The notes below the pieces were generated by a model. It ran no database searches. It was given only the letters and a program-made list of their open reading frames with translations, and was not told the origin of the DNA. A stretch of 64,000 nt of DNA from Hippopus hippopus (lineage: Eukaryota; Mollusca; Bivalvia; Cardiida; Cardiidae), in the NCBI GenBank assembly GCA_946811185.2, contig OX328110.1, positions 20,328,456-20,392,455 of the forward strand, read 5' to 3'. Positions 33,306-45,700 of the stretch are shown here, piece after piece; within the stretch, counting starts at the first letter, position 1, and each line of letters opens with the position of its first letter. Position numbers and translations under genes: made by a program.

Positions 33306-34237
33306 ACATTCTAGATTATGACCGTACTGTCTCTTGATCTTGCAGAGGAAATGTATTTTTAGCCTTTGAGAAAACGCAATTTATTTATTCAGTAGTGAGC
33401 GAGTTATAATGTAGTGATGATCTTCATCTGAACTATCCACAGAGGCTTCACCGAGTAAAATTTATATTTATAATAAAAAGTCACCAGACCTTTCACGGTA
33501 TTAGAGTTCCATCTATTTTCTTGGAAATTCAATTTCAATAAATCAACAAAATGATTTCACATGGGGACTTTAAAACATTAATGTTGTAAACAACGCATAA
33601 CGTATTGATTTTCGAATGACAAATTTTTTTCCAGTGATGCATTATATCGGCCGATGGGTCCCGAGCTGAAACCAAATCTTGAAATTGTTGCAACATATTT
33701 TGGAATCCTTTTGTACCCATCGTTATACATGTAAATGTATATATTACGCACATTGGTTTAATTTTAAGATATTTGGTATCATGTTTCTTCATATCAATTT
33801 CGTTTCTTTCCCTGACAAAAAGAATAGTTTTAAAATAGCGCCAAATTCACGATTCTTTTTCGTAAACATATCCACCATAATTATCTAGTAAGTGCTGACA
33901 TTCCCAGAGCACTAACAGGGAAACATTTAGTGCTCTGTTAGTGCACTAACTAAATCTATCATGATGACATAAGAATTATCATGAAAGTTTCAAAATAAAG
34001 TGATTCTGCAAAAGAAATCTATTATATGGAATGTGGTGGCAGTTCTATCCCACCATAGTAAGAAACAGGGGAAGAAATTGTGCATTCCATATGTCCATAC
34101 TAAATGTAATGCACCGTTTAACATCTTTTCGTTTCCAAACTTTTCCAGTCGATAACGTCTCGCGAGATTCAGAAAACAGAAGTTTATTTAGAACCGGAAA
34201 AACCTCGTCCTTCTGCCTCATGAACTTTCAGATGGCA
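33306..34237. other. Unassigned spacer
   Basis: One small repeat is visible at 33905-33950 ('gagcactaacag' and 'gtgctctgttagtgc', partly inverted). Otherwise no feature is supported. Confidence 0.35.
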
Positions 34238-34239
34238 TT

Positions 34240-34467
34240 TTTTACTCTTTACTTTCTACAACACGACAAAATTTTAAACTCTGACATCTTAAAAGCATTT
34301 GCTAACGACAAACTAAACTCTGCCCCAAAGGAAGTCTTTTTAAGGATAGAAAAAATTTTCGGAAAGAGAAAAGAAATGCCCTATTTACCAGCATTTTCTC
34401 CTTTTTCGGCAATAATTTTAAAAGCTTTATTCGTTAGGGTCATGCATACACGGGATCGTTTTGATGC
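34240..34467 (+). mobile_element. Foldback family A, diverged copy
   Basis: 'acacgacaaaattttaaac' left arm, 'aaaagcatttgctaacgac', degraded first hairpin arm, and intact second arm 'ccagcattttctcctttttc'. It forms the middle of a 210-codon open frame. Confidence 0.8.
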
Positions 34468-34584
34468 AGCCCAATCTCATATCGGCATGCAATTTATCAC
34501 CAGAGCGTCGAAAAAACAACACAGAAATAAGACTAAACCAAGTACTTTTTTCAAAGTTGCTTTTGTCCAGAATGCGTTTGCAAA

Positions 34585-34665
34585 GCGGTCAGTGAAGATC
34601 AAAGATCAGACTGCACATACGTGCAGTCTGATCTTGATCTTCACTGGCCGTAAAGGCGACTAAAG
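34585..34665. mobile_element. Foldback B2/B-type hairpin
   Basis: 'gcggtcagtgaagatc' and 'gatcttcactggccgtaaagg' flank the core. The loop is reduced to 'cacatacgtg'. Confidence 0.75.
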
Positions 34666-35350
34666 TCCGTGCAAAGGCGCTTTACGGATAAGAGTTAAGC
34701 TTGACACCCTAGGGGTTAATGAGAGATGGTTTCATTTGATCGATTTAAGACATTCCAAATCTTTAGATTTTAAACCATTAACGACTTCTCTGTATAAAAT
34801 GTAGGACATGTAGAGAATGTCCTTTTGTTACAACATGGGACTTTCGACCCAGAAGCTGCAAGATCGAGTCCTCCTAGCCTCTGCGAACTCTTGTGAAGTG
34901 TAAGCTGGAGTAGACTGCAAGCAAAGAAACATACTTCGAGGTCGTTCTTTTGGGCAAAGTATCTCTGAGCAAAGCCCTGCTTCTTCGACGGCGTTTTGCC
35001 ATAATGAACAGTGTATCGACGTAGGAGCTGGTGGGAGAGGCGTGGGTAAGAGAGGAAACCCCTTCCCCCCCCCCCCCCCGAATTTTGCCATGGACTCCCC
35101 CTTCCCCAAATACTTAATTAAGTTTCATTTCTTTTCCAAAAATGTACTTTTTTCGCTCTTTAAAAAAGTCTTCAAAAAGTATGTCAATCTATCTGTCTGT
35201 GTCTCTTTCTCCTTGTCCCTCATCCCTTAATGCGGCAATGCAGTAATAGTATAATATAACATTTTTATGACATAAAGCATAAAGTAATAGCGACGACACA
35301 GTGTGACTACTGAAAATAGAATCTGTGATATAAGTAGATAGTTGATGCGC
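34666..35350. other. Spacer with poly-C tract
   Basis: A run of 15 C lies at 35065-35079. A 93-codon minus-strand open frame overlaps it and reads as Gly/Pro-rich. No family is recognised. Confidence 0.4.
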
Positions 35351-35352
35351 GT

Positions 35353-35573
35353 CAAACCTTATCCTGCTAAATAAAAAAAGAACGAAACTTTCAAGCCGAT
35401 CGTGAAAACCCAAATATTGCTATTTTAAAGGTATTTCGGGGAAAAAGGTAATATCCTCATCGCACAGTGTAGATCCAAGATCCAAGATCAGACTGCACGT
35501 TCTGTGCAGTCTGATCTTGATCTACTCTGTCCGCAAAAGGTGCTCGAGCCGCGCTTAGCAGCCTAAGGGTTAA
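35353..35573 (-). mobile_element. Foldback family B, complete copy
   Basis: The first hairpin arm carries a small internal duplication ('gatccaagatccaagatc' at 35472). End 'cttagcagcctaagggttaa' is near consensus. Confidence 0.9.
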
Positions 35574-35818
35574 TTTATGAGGAGTATTATAGAAATGTAT
35601 GGGATAAAGTGTATCTCGAAGGAGTACGCAAAGCAGCCGTAAAGATGTTGTGAAACTGGTATTCTGTTGATCTGTGATTTCTTGCATTCCTTGCCACAAA
35701 AATAAAACCTCCGTTTCTTCATGTCACAGATTAGTTTTAAAGGTCTTTCGAGCAACTTCTATTTTTACAGCAATGTAACGCTTATGTGCAGTCAAACATA
35801 AATGACCTGAAAAAAAAA

Positions 35819-36064
35819 GAGCCATGTTGTAGCATATGTTTAATGCATCTCCGTGCATGTAGTATATCATGCAAGTCATTATATAATTATAGATCCATAA
35901 AATACATTTTGTCTATGAACCGACTGAATAATTAGGTAGACTGGTCCTTTGACATGCAGAAATGTGATCAAAAGCAAACAGTTTCGACTCAGATCAGCCT
36001 GCGCAATCCAATTTGATACTTTTTTGCAAATGCATTAAACCCCTTTTTCTCAGAGCATGGTTCA
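35819..36064 (-). mobile_element. Foldback family C, hairpin partly deleted
   Basis: Ends 'agagccatgttgt' and 'ctcagagcatggttca'. The hairpin is cut after 'agatcagcctgcgcaatcc'. Confidence 0.8.
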
Positions 36065-36107
36065 TATGCTTCGGCACAATCTTGCCCGTTTTCATGAAAA
36101 CTGGCCC

Positions 36108-36283
36108 GTATTCACCAACCATCTTCAAGAACATTCTTAGTCGAATTCTCAAGAATTTTCTGAACTACAAAGTAACGTCATGTTGGATTGGCTAATTCAA
36201 AGGTCTAGCCAGTCAGAAATTATGTTACTGTTTGAATTAAGAAATACACCAAGAATGTAATTCAGAATAATTGGAGAATATGG
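36108..36283. mobile_element. Foldback family E, full length, diverged
   Basis: 'gtattcaccaaccatcttcaagaacattcttag' through 'aagaatgtaattcagaataattggagaata'. Central 'gattggctaattcaaaggtctagccagtc'. Confidence 0.75.
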
Positions 36284-36598
36284 ATCCCGCTTTATGTGGT
36301 TTTATCAGGGTCAGAGCGGATTCTGTAAACTGAGTAAACGTATCTTTTCGAAAGACGAGCGTTACCGAGGTAGGGTTCACGAAATATCCAGAATAATATT
36401 ATTCACATGTCTCCGGTATATCTTGTCAACAATACGAGTGAATATTTGTAGATATAATGCAAGGGTAGAAATCGTATGTCAAACATTAATGCAAGTGATA
36501 AGCAATGTCTGATAACTGCCCTCTCCGTCGTGGTATGGAAATTATACTGACATATTGGAGATTTGAAGAACATAATTATGTATTTGGTATTCGGTGTT

Positions 36599-36795
36599 TG
36601 GTTTGACAAACAATCCCGTGTTTTCAAGAACGAACTGAAGGAAGCTTTTGAAAACGTTACGAGGAAAAGAGAAAATGCTTGTAACCAGCGTTTTTTTTCC
36701 TACAACGTCTGCTTACCTATCAAAGACACAGCACACCATTTGAGCCACATTTGATTTGTCGTTTGCATATCTGACACTCAAAGCTTTAATTAATA
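36599..36795 (-). mobile_element. Foldback family A, diverged copy
   Basis: 'tgacaaacaatcccgtgttttcaag' right arm (reversed), hairpin 36660-36705 with loop 'cttgtaaccagc', then 'tttgagccacatttgatttgtcg'. Confidence 0.75.
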
Positions 36796-37093
36796 AAATA
36801 ATTACGGACAGCTCCCTTAATGCATATTTTGAGGCAAGACCGGAAATATGGTAATGAGGTGTGAGGTAATTTGCATCCTGTAGCTGTAGGATGTCTTAAA
36901 ATCGAAATTGCACACAGAACGTAAAATTTACCCCGAAGTATTTCCATTGCTCGGCTTGATGCTGCTTGTTAACACAATCTTCGACACCATGTTTGCTTAC
37001 TTCCTAAGTATGCGCGCGAATCTCTCCGCTTCCTCATCTATTTTAAGGCTGAGCTAATTTTAGGACGTCATTTTGTCATTTTCTATTAAACGT

Positions 37094-37116
37094 TTGTGTG
37101 TGTGTGTGTGTGTGTG
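37094..37116. repeat. (GT)n microsatellite
   Basis: About 11 GT units. Confidence 0.95.
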
Positions 37117-37335
37117 GCCTTCAACGCACTGCCATGAAAAAACAAACTTTGAACCCATATAGTGTACAGTGTTCCAATATTACTTTTGGAAAAAAAGAGC
37201 GAATTGCGTAGAGTCAGCTGCTCTTTTCTCCATTTTTTTCCACATTATTAAAGAAAAAGAATATCTTTCTTCCTAATGATGTTTCCCCGTTCGTAACTGG
37301 TATGTCTAAAACATCTTTTGTCATAATAATCTCAC

Positions 37336-37564
37336 TAACTCTTTACCAAACCACAAGATGTTCAACTATACCAAAAGTGGAAGCATTTGCAGACGCCAAA
37401 TTAAATATAGCTGTGATGATTTCTGACTTTGATAGGGAAGAAAACATAGCGGGAAAAAGGAGAAAATGCTGGTTACCAGCATTTTCTCCTTTTTCTCACA
37501 ATGTTTTCAAAAGCCCTCTTCTTCAGGGCCCTTAAAACTCAGGATTGTGCAGTAAAGGGTTTAA
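37336..37564 (+). mobile_element. Foldback family A, complete copy
   Basis: Left end 'aactctttaccaaaccacaag', hairpin 37449-37506 with loop GGTTACC, right arm 'agggcccttaaaactcagg', end 'agtaaagggtttaa'. Confidence 0.9.
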
Positions 37565-37724
37565 CGGAACCCTGATTGACCGTCGAGAAATGAAAAATGT
37601 CAAAATATCTATAGAGCATCGCCGGCCCTGACATGTAATCTATAAACCTATTATGTTACGTAATTATCTACCCCATATTAATCATTGGTTCCCTTCATCC
37701 GAGCCAAATGACAACTGATTGATT

Positions 37725-37950
37725 GCTGAATGGTGTTTTTCGTCGCTCTCAACAATATTTCAGTATATCACGGCGACAGCTCACATATTAGTGTATGTTT
37801 TGGGTTTCATCGGCACTAGGCTAGGAATCTGAAGTATCTTGCTCAAGGACACTGACCAGGAAGGCAAATGATGACATTAGATCCTAGGCAGCTAACGACG
37901 ACAAATTATCCTTTTTCTGCAAGGAAAGAAGGATCAACAAATATTTTCAT
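37725..37950 (-). mobile_element. SINE-2, reverse orientation
   Basis: 'cgtcgctctcaacaatatttcagtatatcacgg' is the complement of the tail at 3530-3565. 'ttgctcaaggacactgac' recalls the related copy at 43600. Confidence 0.55.
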
Positions 37951-37964
37951 TTCTTTTTCTCTGC

Positions 37965-37968
<4 letters not shown>

Positions 37969-38001
<33 letters not shown>
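37969..38001. repeat. (TC)n microsatellite
   Basis: About 16 TC units. Confidence 0.97.
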
Positions 38002-38005
<4 letters not shown>

Positions 38006-39167
38006 TCAATATGAATCATACAGGTCTACAATTCTGAATTAAAAGAAGGACTAAGCTTTGAGATCTTCTTTCAATAAAATTAATCAAGCTTATTTTATTT
38101 GAATGAGCATTGATTATCTTTTCTCATCATACTTTAGGTAATTTTTATTTCTTATATATGAATAAGAAGTAAAATTCGTTTATCCAGCAGGCCTTTCATA
38201 AGTCAATATCGAAAGTACAGCTGAATATTGGCAGATATTAGGGGGTATATAAATGAAGAGGGTTGGCACTGTTCCAACTTCCGGCGGATGTACGACTATT
38301 TTTGTGGCATTTGTCGAAGACAGTGCCACTATGAGTTCAATACTGAATGTTCAATATTGAATATTGAAGACATGTATCGTATTTTGTGCAAAACCGAAGG
38401 AAATAAACCCAGTTAAACTCAATTTTTCTGAGACAAATGAGTTTTTCGATAGCACTCAGATATGTAATCGGAAATAGCGTAATAAATAAACTGGATTAGG
38501 CCATCGATCGTCCAAATACTTCATTTTGAATGAAAATAGCTCCACCCGCTCATAGCCTTCTATTGGCGCAATGATACATGTATATACAAAATTTGTCTAC
38601 TGACCGCTTTGGTTCCGGGCTTGTTCGTTCCAAAACCAGTTCGTCCCTGGGCTTGTTCATCCCATGATTGCACGCTACTCCATTTGATTGTGCATGAACA
38701 TTTACAGATCGAAATAATTGATTGTAATGTTGGGAATTAGATCTTGATGGCCAAAAATATCTCAAAATCATAGTTTTCAGGTATAAACTTAATTTTATAC
38801 GATATATATACATGGTTTCTCTTTCTATCCATCATGCATCCTACAGTCAAAGGACATTACTTCTGACTCCTCCTGTGAATGATCAAAGGGAGACCACCAA
38901 TACAGAAATAATTCAAACTTTGGCACCAGTACTCTCCCTTTAACCAAAAAAGAGGTATTAATTTGCTTAGTAGGTTAACTTTCAAGTTAATATTTGAATA
39001 ATATTTTTCTTTTTTTTATCAAATTATTAATTCCACACAATGGCTTCCTTGATAAATGCCACACCAGTGTTTCCAACGCTTTGATTTATTAACTTATTAA
39101 TCCGTAGGCTGTTACATGAATCAAATGACATTTTCTTTTCCGCTGCTAGTGAAGAGCCGAAAAGATA
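38002..39167. other. Unassigned spacer
   Basis: Includes a short Cys-containing frame at 38228-38416 (GWHCSNFRRMYDYFCGICRR...) without a family match or clear splice context. No repeat family recognised. Confidence 0.35.
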
Positions 39168-39429
39168 TGAATCCTGCTCTCTTAAAGGATGGTTTGATGC
39201 ATCTGCAAAACGTATAGACGTATGTCAGCCTGTGCAATCCGTGCAGGCTGACTTGGGTCGAAACTTTTGCGATAGGTGTATTTTCTGCCTTTCAAAGGAC
39301 AGGTCTACCTCATTATTCAATCAGTTGTTACGCAAAATGGAGTTTATGAATCTATAGTTATGAGACAAATTGCTTGCTTATATGCATCACGGAGATGCAT
39401 TAAGCCCCTGTTTACCAGAGCGTCGCTCA
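39168..39429 (+). mobile_element. Foldback family C, complete copy
   Basis: Hairpin 'gtatgtcagcctgtgcaatccgtgcaggctgac'. Right end 'attaagcccctgtttaccagagcgtcgctca'. Only 7 bp separate it from the family D element. Confidence 0.85.
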
Positions 39430-39436
39430 CATAATT

Positions 39437-39703
39437 GGCCTGCAACACACCAAAAAGGACATTCGGACATTTGCGTAAAGTGTCATGTCGGATCAGCCTG
39501 CGCAGTCTGCGCAGGCTAATCCGAGACGGCACTTTACGACTACATTCGATTTTGTCTTACAGTAGACTTGCGTGAAACAGAAGATCACACACGATCGGAA
39601 AGTGTCATCTCGGATCAGACTTCGCGGACTGCGTAGGCTGATCCGGGACGACACTTTACGCAAATGTCCGAATGTCCCTTTTCCCGTGTTGCAAGCCATA
39701 TAG
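39437..39703. mobile_element. Foldback family D, complete copy
   Basis: 'tggcctgcaacac...cattcggacatttgcgtaaag' and complement at the ends. GC hairpins at about 39490-39520 and 39612-39645. Same layout as 6739-7017. Confidence 0.85.
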
Positions 39704-40289
39704 GCTATTTAAAAAAAACAAAAACTACTTCTTTGCCCAGAATGTCTCACGATATGCTGACATCGTAGATCTAAGACACCATGCACGTCTGCCAACGCAC
39801 AAAAGCTAATATAATAAATAACTCACAATATTTCTACACAAAGACAGGCTAGCTCGCCTTCGTCGTTCCTAAATCTAATCATTCTTTCAACAGTTCTCCT
39901 TAAGAGTTTATTCCCATGAGTCTAGGACTGAATCCACTTAACGTGTTTTCTCGAAATCGTGCTCGCCCGCCAGCTATACAAAGATACAAGCTATATTAAA
40001 TGGTAATTATCGGCGTTATTTTGCCAAGAAATAGATGTCATTTGAGGGGCTTCCGGTTCATGTTCTATAGAATAGATATGTCGCTGACATCGCTGTATAG
40101 CTCTAGAAGTAAGGCATTTTAGCAACCACTATCTTTAAATAGACCGAACGTTCATTTAGTTATAAATTAAAAACCAGATAATCTAAATTCGATTTCAAAG
40201 ATAGGCACGTAAAATAATAGGGAAAAAAAGGACTTGGTTATTGAATTCATAAAAACATGGCTTTTAACTCTTCGAGCACCAAATACGTG
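39704..40289. other. Unassigned spacer
   Basis: An A-run at 39712-39723, otherwise nothing recognised. Confidence 0.4.
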
Positions 40290-40459
40290 TGAGCCATGCT
40301 CTGGCAAAAGGGGGTATAATGCATCTCCGTGATGCATTATACCAAGGAATGCATCATAATTATGAATCCATAAGACCCATTTTGTCAAATAACCGACTGA
40401 ATCATGAGGTAAATTGATCCTTTGAAATACAGAAAATTTAATGATAGAGAAAAGTCTCG
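40290..40459 (-). mobile_element. Foldback family C, truncated before the hairpin
   Basis: Left end 'tgagccatgctctggcaaaag' with 'catctccgtgatgcattatacc'. The copy stops at 'gagaaaagtctcg', where the GC hairpin should begin. Confidence 0.8.
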
Positions 40460-40558
40460 CGGCGTTTTCAATCAATCATTCTAGCAGAGTATAGGACACA
40501 TAATTTTGAAAAATGCACCCATGTCAAATTTTTGTGCACAGCTACATGACGGAAATGA

Positions 40559-40677
40559 CGCAAAATGTAAAATCCGCGTGATGAAAATGTAAAACCTGCG
40601 ATAATGTAGAATCCGCGATAACGTGAAATCCGCGATAATGTAAAATCCGGGCTTATGTAGAATCCGCGATAACGTAA
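40559..40677. repeat. Short tandem array, about 17-bp unit
   Basis: About seven imperfect units of 'gataatgtaaaatccgc'. No relation to the transposon families was seen. Confidence 0.8.
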
Positions 40678-40779
40678 GAAGCGAGTAAACCTATAAACTC
40701 GACTTCCTTCGATGGCTGAACAAACAATCTACTTGAAATCGGATTTTTTTTTTCTTCTGTCGAGGGCTTTATCAAGCTA

Positions 40780-40870
40780 GCAGACGGTATAGATCCAAGG
40801 GCAGAAAGCACGTTCCGCGCAGTCTTATCTTGATCTATGCCGTTCGCAAAATCCCCTGTTTTCGCCTGTA
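40780..40870. mobile_element. Foldback B2, diverged
   Basis: 'gcagacggtatagatcc' pairs with 'gatctatgccgttcgc'. Core changed to 'gggcagaaagcacgttccgcgcagtc'. Confidence 0.65.
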
Positions 40871-41092
40871 GCTCTGAAAGGGTTATACGAAAAAACTGAA
40901 AAAAAAAATCATGTCTAAGACAAGACAACTGTCCTCTATACTTTTTTTTTCTCAGAATTGGCATAGTCCGTAAATCAAAGAGTGTCCGCTATCATATAAC
41001 TATATCAGAGTGTCCGCTATCGTGTTACTATAATCAATTTAGTTTACATCTTGTGCCATGGTTCTGTTGATTCAGGCTTTGTTCTACACATC

Positions 41093-41355
41093 TGAGCCTT
41101 GCTCTGTGAAAAGGGGGTTTAATGCATCTGCAAAATGTATCGACACAGGTCAGCCTGCGCAGTCCGCGCAGGCTGACCTGTGTCGAAACATTATGCTTTT
41201 GGTAAATTTTCTGCATGTGCAAGGATTACTCTACCTCATTATGCAGCCAATTATTAGGTAAAGTGAATTTTATGGATCCATATTCGTATGAGGACTTTCT
41301 CGGCACAATGCATCATGAGGACGCATTAAGCCCCCTTTTGCCAGAGTGTGGATCA
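41093..41355 (+). mobile_element. Foldback family C, complete copy
   Basis: Perfect hairpin 'cgacacaggtcagcctgcgc' with its complement at 41140-41186. A 28-bp direct duplication ('agagtgtccgctatc...') lies just outside it at 40979-41030. Confidence 0.9.
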
Positions 41356-41591
41356 TTTATCGTAGTGAATTCGATTTCCAGGGAGAGGCTGGTTATTGTA
41401 TGTTTCATTTGTCTCCTTCCCAAAATACTAACACACATACATCAGAGTTCATCCAAATACTCTTTTATGCCAAAAAAACAAGCTGTATGTCACTTTTAAT
41501 GTCAGCTTTTAACAAAATAATGTTTTCACCAGTAATCTACTGACGAAATACAGTAATACAGTACTTCAAGACGAAATAAGCCGTGTGTCTA

Positions 41592-41780
41592 TTAACCTTA
41601 TACCAAACAATCCATTGCTTTACTGACCTTGACAATAAAGGCTTTTGAAAATATTGTTGGAAAAGGAGAAATGTTTGCTCTCTTTTTTCCATTGTATTTT
41701 GTACGCTTTCACTATTTTTGGCAAATTGATTCTGTCATTTGCAATTGCTTTCAATTTAGACAAGTCTGGAATTCTGACGC
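41592..41780 (-). mobile_element. Foldback family A, diverged copy
   Basis: 'ttaaccttataccaaacaatcc' right end (reversed), hairpin shortened to 'ggaaaaggagaaatgtttgctctcttttttcc', then 'aattgctttcaatttagacaagtc'. Confidence 0.75.
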
Positions 41781-42001
41781 GCGGTAGGCCTAAGGATTAA
41801 ACAAGAATACAGGCCCTCAAATATAGCTGTTTTTTGCTTCGTTTTACTTACAGGTAAAAGACAAGACTCAGAATAACAGATATCGTGAAACAATTTCCAT
41901 TTTTACGATACATGTCATTCGGCGGCAAACAATGTTCTACTTTCCAGCAGCTGGTCACGTGTCTTCAGGCGAGATGAGATGGCCTTTTTTCGTCGACAAA
42001 T

Positions 42002-42713
42002 ATGTTCCACCGCAAGGATGTAGTACCTTTGTTCTTTCTGTTTCTTGTCATCGTAACAATCATGATCACGCTCTCACAAATACTCGTGGTCCACAATAAA
42101 CACCATCCGGTTCCAACAGAGTCACGTGATCTAGAAAAGTTCAAGGTCATGCTTGTCCAACTGGAGAATCATATCAACTCTATGCTAAAAAGGGACGTTT
42201 TACCTTTACAGAAGTACAGAGTAGCGTTTGCAGCAGAAATCTACGCTGAGCGGATAAACTCTTTGTTAAAGAAGGAAGAAATGAAACGCAAGCATGTATA
42301 TCTACGCAGAAAGCCACAAAAGAAAACGTCGAACACAGATAAATACCAGAGGAGACGTAAACCATCAAGGACAGGCCATAAACAACGCTATCCCAGGAAT
42401 CATTTCGACATTACGAGTCGAAAGGAAAGGATCTTGCCCATAAATAGCTACGTACCTAATAATCTAACGGACTTCAAGTATTTGCGGTCCCTCCTAATTC
42501 AGGAGAGCGGCAATGAAAGCAGTATTATACGGACAGCGAGTGAATCTAATGACACTGACGGGCATGTTGACGTGTTTTCCACATTATTGGCCGGGGAGCA
42601 ATCTGTTTTAAATGAAGTGACAGCTGACCGCGGAGTAAGAGGGAAGAGTTTCCGGACTATCAAGCATCGGGATCGTCGCTTGACCTCCTGTCCGGAATAT
42701 CCGCCCAATTTGG
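42002..42713 (+). CDS. beta4GalT alternative first coding exon 1a (cytoplasmic tail, anchor, long stem)
   Basis: It encodes residues 1-237 plus one base. MFHRKD is a very short basic cytoplasmic tail. Residues about 7-30 (VVPLFFLFLVIVTIMITLSQ...) form a signal anchor. The luminal stem is about 200 residues, strikingly basic at 90-133 (KRKHVYLRRKPQKK, QRRRKPSR), then Ser/Asp-rich with N-glycosylation sequons at Asn154 (NLT), Asn171 (NES) and Asn183 (NDT). It ends SCPEYPPNL, the start of the catalytic domain, and is followed by the donor G|GTAATAG. Phase 1 fits the acceptor at 48637 and restores Val, giving the family string PPNLVG. The start is the first in-frame ATG; another ATG about 30 bp upstream is in a different frame. 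A family A hairpin begins 20 bp past the donor. Confidence 0.85.
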
Positions 42714-45700
42714 GTAATAGAACCTCGAGCTTTTTAACCCATTACCAGACAACAAAAGTTTAGGCTTGTCAAAATTGGAAGCATTTGCAGATGATAATTG
42801 AAATGTGACTCATTGATGGAATTTGTTTTTGATAGGTAAGAAAACATTGTTGGAAAAGGAGAAAATGCTGGTAACCAGCATTTTCTCCTTCTCCCACAGT
42901 GTTTTCAAAAGGCTTTTTCCCCAGGGTCGTTACAAGTCGGCATTGTGTTTGTTAGTTTGTTTGTTTGTTTTTATTTGTTTGTTGATTGTTGTTTTTTTGG
43001 CGTTCGACGCCGTTATCAACATTATTTCAGTTATATCGAGGCGGAAAGTGTACCTATCTATGCTTTTCTGGAGTTTCTTTTACCAGTACTTCACACAAAG
43101 TTCTTCCCAAGCCACTGGCTGCTTTCCCACATAACCATCGTCAAAACAATGATTCGTGAGAGGAATGAATCCTGTAGCAGTGACTAACATCAATCCACGG
43201 AAAGAAATAAGCCGAGCTAGGGATTCGAACTAGCGACCTTTTTGTTTCAAGGCAAAACAAACAAGTGTTCTTTTTTCCGCAACGTATCAAAAGCGTTCTT
43301 CTGTAAAGAGCTAAACTGGTGAATGACTTAAGTGATAGTTTCTAGCCACTAGTAGAAAACTAACCAGAAGGGTCGCAAAGTTATTTGAGATGATAAAATT
43401 CACCGTATATTACAGTGTAGATCCAAGATCAGGCGGCACGTTCTGTGCAAGACAGAAACAGAGGGAGACGATTGATTAAAAGTAGTTTTACACCACTTTT
43501 AATGATTTTAGTCATATCAAAGGGGCAGCTCACACATTCATCAGCGTGCTGGGTTCAACCATAACTATCTTAGGGCTATGGAATATTTTGCCCAAGGAAA
43601 CTCTAACAAGAGACCAAGTCTACGAGTGAGAATCGAACCCGAAGCTGATGGTTATAAAAGCTTACATCTTTATCGCTGAGCCACCCAGGACCTCCAAAAG
43701 AGAGAAATAGAGAGACAGAGACAGAGAGAAAAAAAAAAAACGGACAGATGGACGGACAGACGGACGGACCGATAGACAAAACAGATAGACAGGCTGGCCA
43801 ACAGACGGACAGATAGACTGACAGAGAGATAGACAGGCTGGCAAATGAGCATATGGACGAACGAACGGACAGACGGATGGACGGACAGACAGACAGACAG
43901 ACAGACAATGGGGAAAGGAGAGAGACAAAGAGAGTCAGAGAGAAAGGCTTTGATCACAAACCCTATGGCAAAATAAACGTCTGTCATTGTCAGCTCCTTT
44001 GCCATTAAACCTTAAAGTGCATGAACCCTGTCCTCTTTTACGAATAATATATATCAAGATCAGACTGCACAGAAATTCTAGACTACTTTAGTACCTATAT
44101 ACTGCATCCTACCGCTTGAGATGCTGTAGGCAAAATAGCGTTGATTTTGCAATGATTAGTTGCATGTACGAAAAAAATTCATCTTATCTACACTCATAAG
44201 GCTGATGTCTAAGGGATGACACGTTAATTTACCGGTTGCAGATGACTTTATTTCGTCTTATGACAGACAACTTTTGAAAGCGTTGTGACAAAGATCGTAA
44301 TAAAACAGTGTTCTCCTTTCTTCTACAATGTTACAAAATATTTAGTTACATTATTATATCAATGTATTGAACTCAATTTTCCATAGTGGTCCCGTTGATG
44401 GATCCCCTTTGACAAGGATCCAATTTTACTAGAATTCAAGGATATTTGCAGAGTCATTTCCTCCAACTTTTTTGCCTGTTTTTCTTTCTTTTTCTTTTTT
44501 GTGCACCATTACAACCCTTTACTAAACGATCCCCTATTTTAACGAGCCCGATGAAAAAGCCTTCTAAAAACATTGTGGGCAAAGGAGAAAATTCTGGTAA
44601 CCAGCATTTTCTCCATTTCCCATAATGTTTTCTATCATCGACACCAGCCGCCTGTCTATTTTAAGTTTCTAATAAAAACTAAATATCATCACTAATCGTA
44701 AATATATAACTTGATGGAATTGTCAGCATTTTGTCGAATATGTTGTATAAGTCTATGCTTTTCAATTGTCTGAACCAATTTCACTTATTTAACCCTTAGG
44801 CTGCTAAGCGCGACTCACGGACCTTTTGCGGACAGTGTAGATCAAGATCAGACTGCACAGAACGTGCAGTCTGATCTTGGATCTACACTGTCCAGTAAGA
44901 AGATATTATTCCCCAAAACAGAACTCTGGAATAGCAATATTTTGGTTTTTACTATTGAATTGAAATTTCATTTTAGTTATTTAGATGATTACCAAACGAC
45001 AATACATTTAGAGTCGTCTAAAATGAAAGCATTTACAGACGACAAGATAAATGTCACGAGAGTTATAGGAGTTGTCTTTGAAAAGATAGAAAACATTGTA
45101 GGAAATGGAAGAAATGCTGGTTGGCAGCATTTTCCCTTTTTATCACAATGTTCTCAACAGCCATTTTTCCACCGGGTCGTCGCCGAGCCCCGGTAGCGCA
45201 GTCGGTAGCGTACATGACTCAAGAACAGGGGGTCGTGGGTTCGATCCCAGGCTCGGCCAACTTTTTTCCGAGTACTGATGATAGTCATCGCGACAGGATT
45301 CATTCTCTCTGTCACCACTGATCATTGTTTCGACATGTTTATGTCGGAAAGCAGCCAATGGCTTTGAAAGAATATTGTGTGGAGTACTGGTAAAAGAAGC
45401 TCCAGAAAGCATGGATAGGAGGGCTGGCCGCCAAGATATAACTGAAATAATGTTGAAAACGGCGTTAAACATCATCAATCAATCCACCGGGTCGTCAAAC
45501 GCGGGGTTGTTAAGTAAAGTGTTAAAAGGAAGCGGTGTTCATACGGAAAGGGGAAGAGCCGTCCAGTATACTTTATCTTTAACTCTTTTTATCGCCTTAA
45601 ACGTAAGCCATATTCTGTGGAAAGGGTTTACACATGTCAGCCTGCACAGACCTTACAATCTGATATGAGTCGAAACTGCTTGCTAATGGTCAATTTTCTG

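Noticed and set aside
34031..34663. 210-codon plus-strand open frame
   Set aside because: It is a translation through a family A element (34240-34467) and a B2 hairpin (34585-34665); the rest has no family features.
38228..38416. Small Cys-containing open frame
   Set aside because: Lacks an ATG at its start, has no convincing splice sites, and the Cys spacing fits no zinc-finger pattern.
43603..44005. Three overlapping Ser/Val/Cys-rich minus-strand open frames
   Set aside because: Translations of the (GACA)n microsatellite in different frames.
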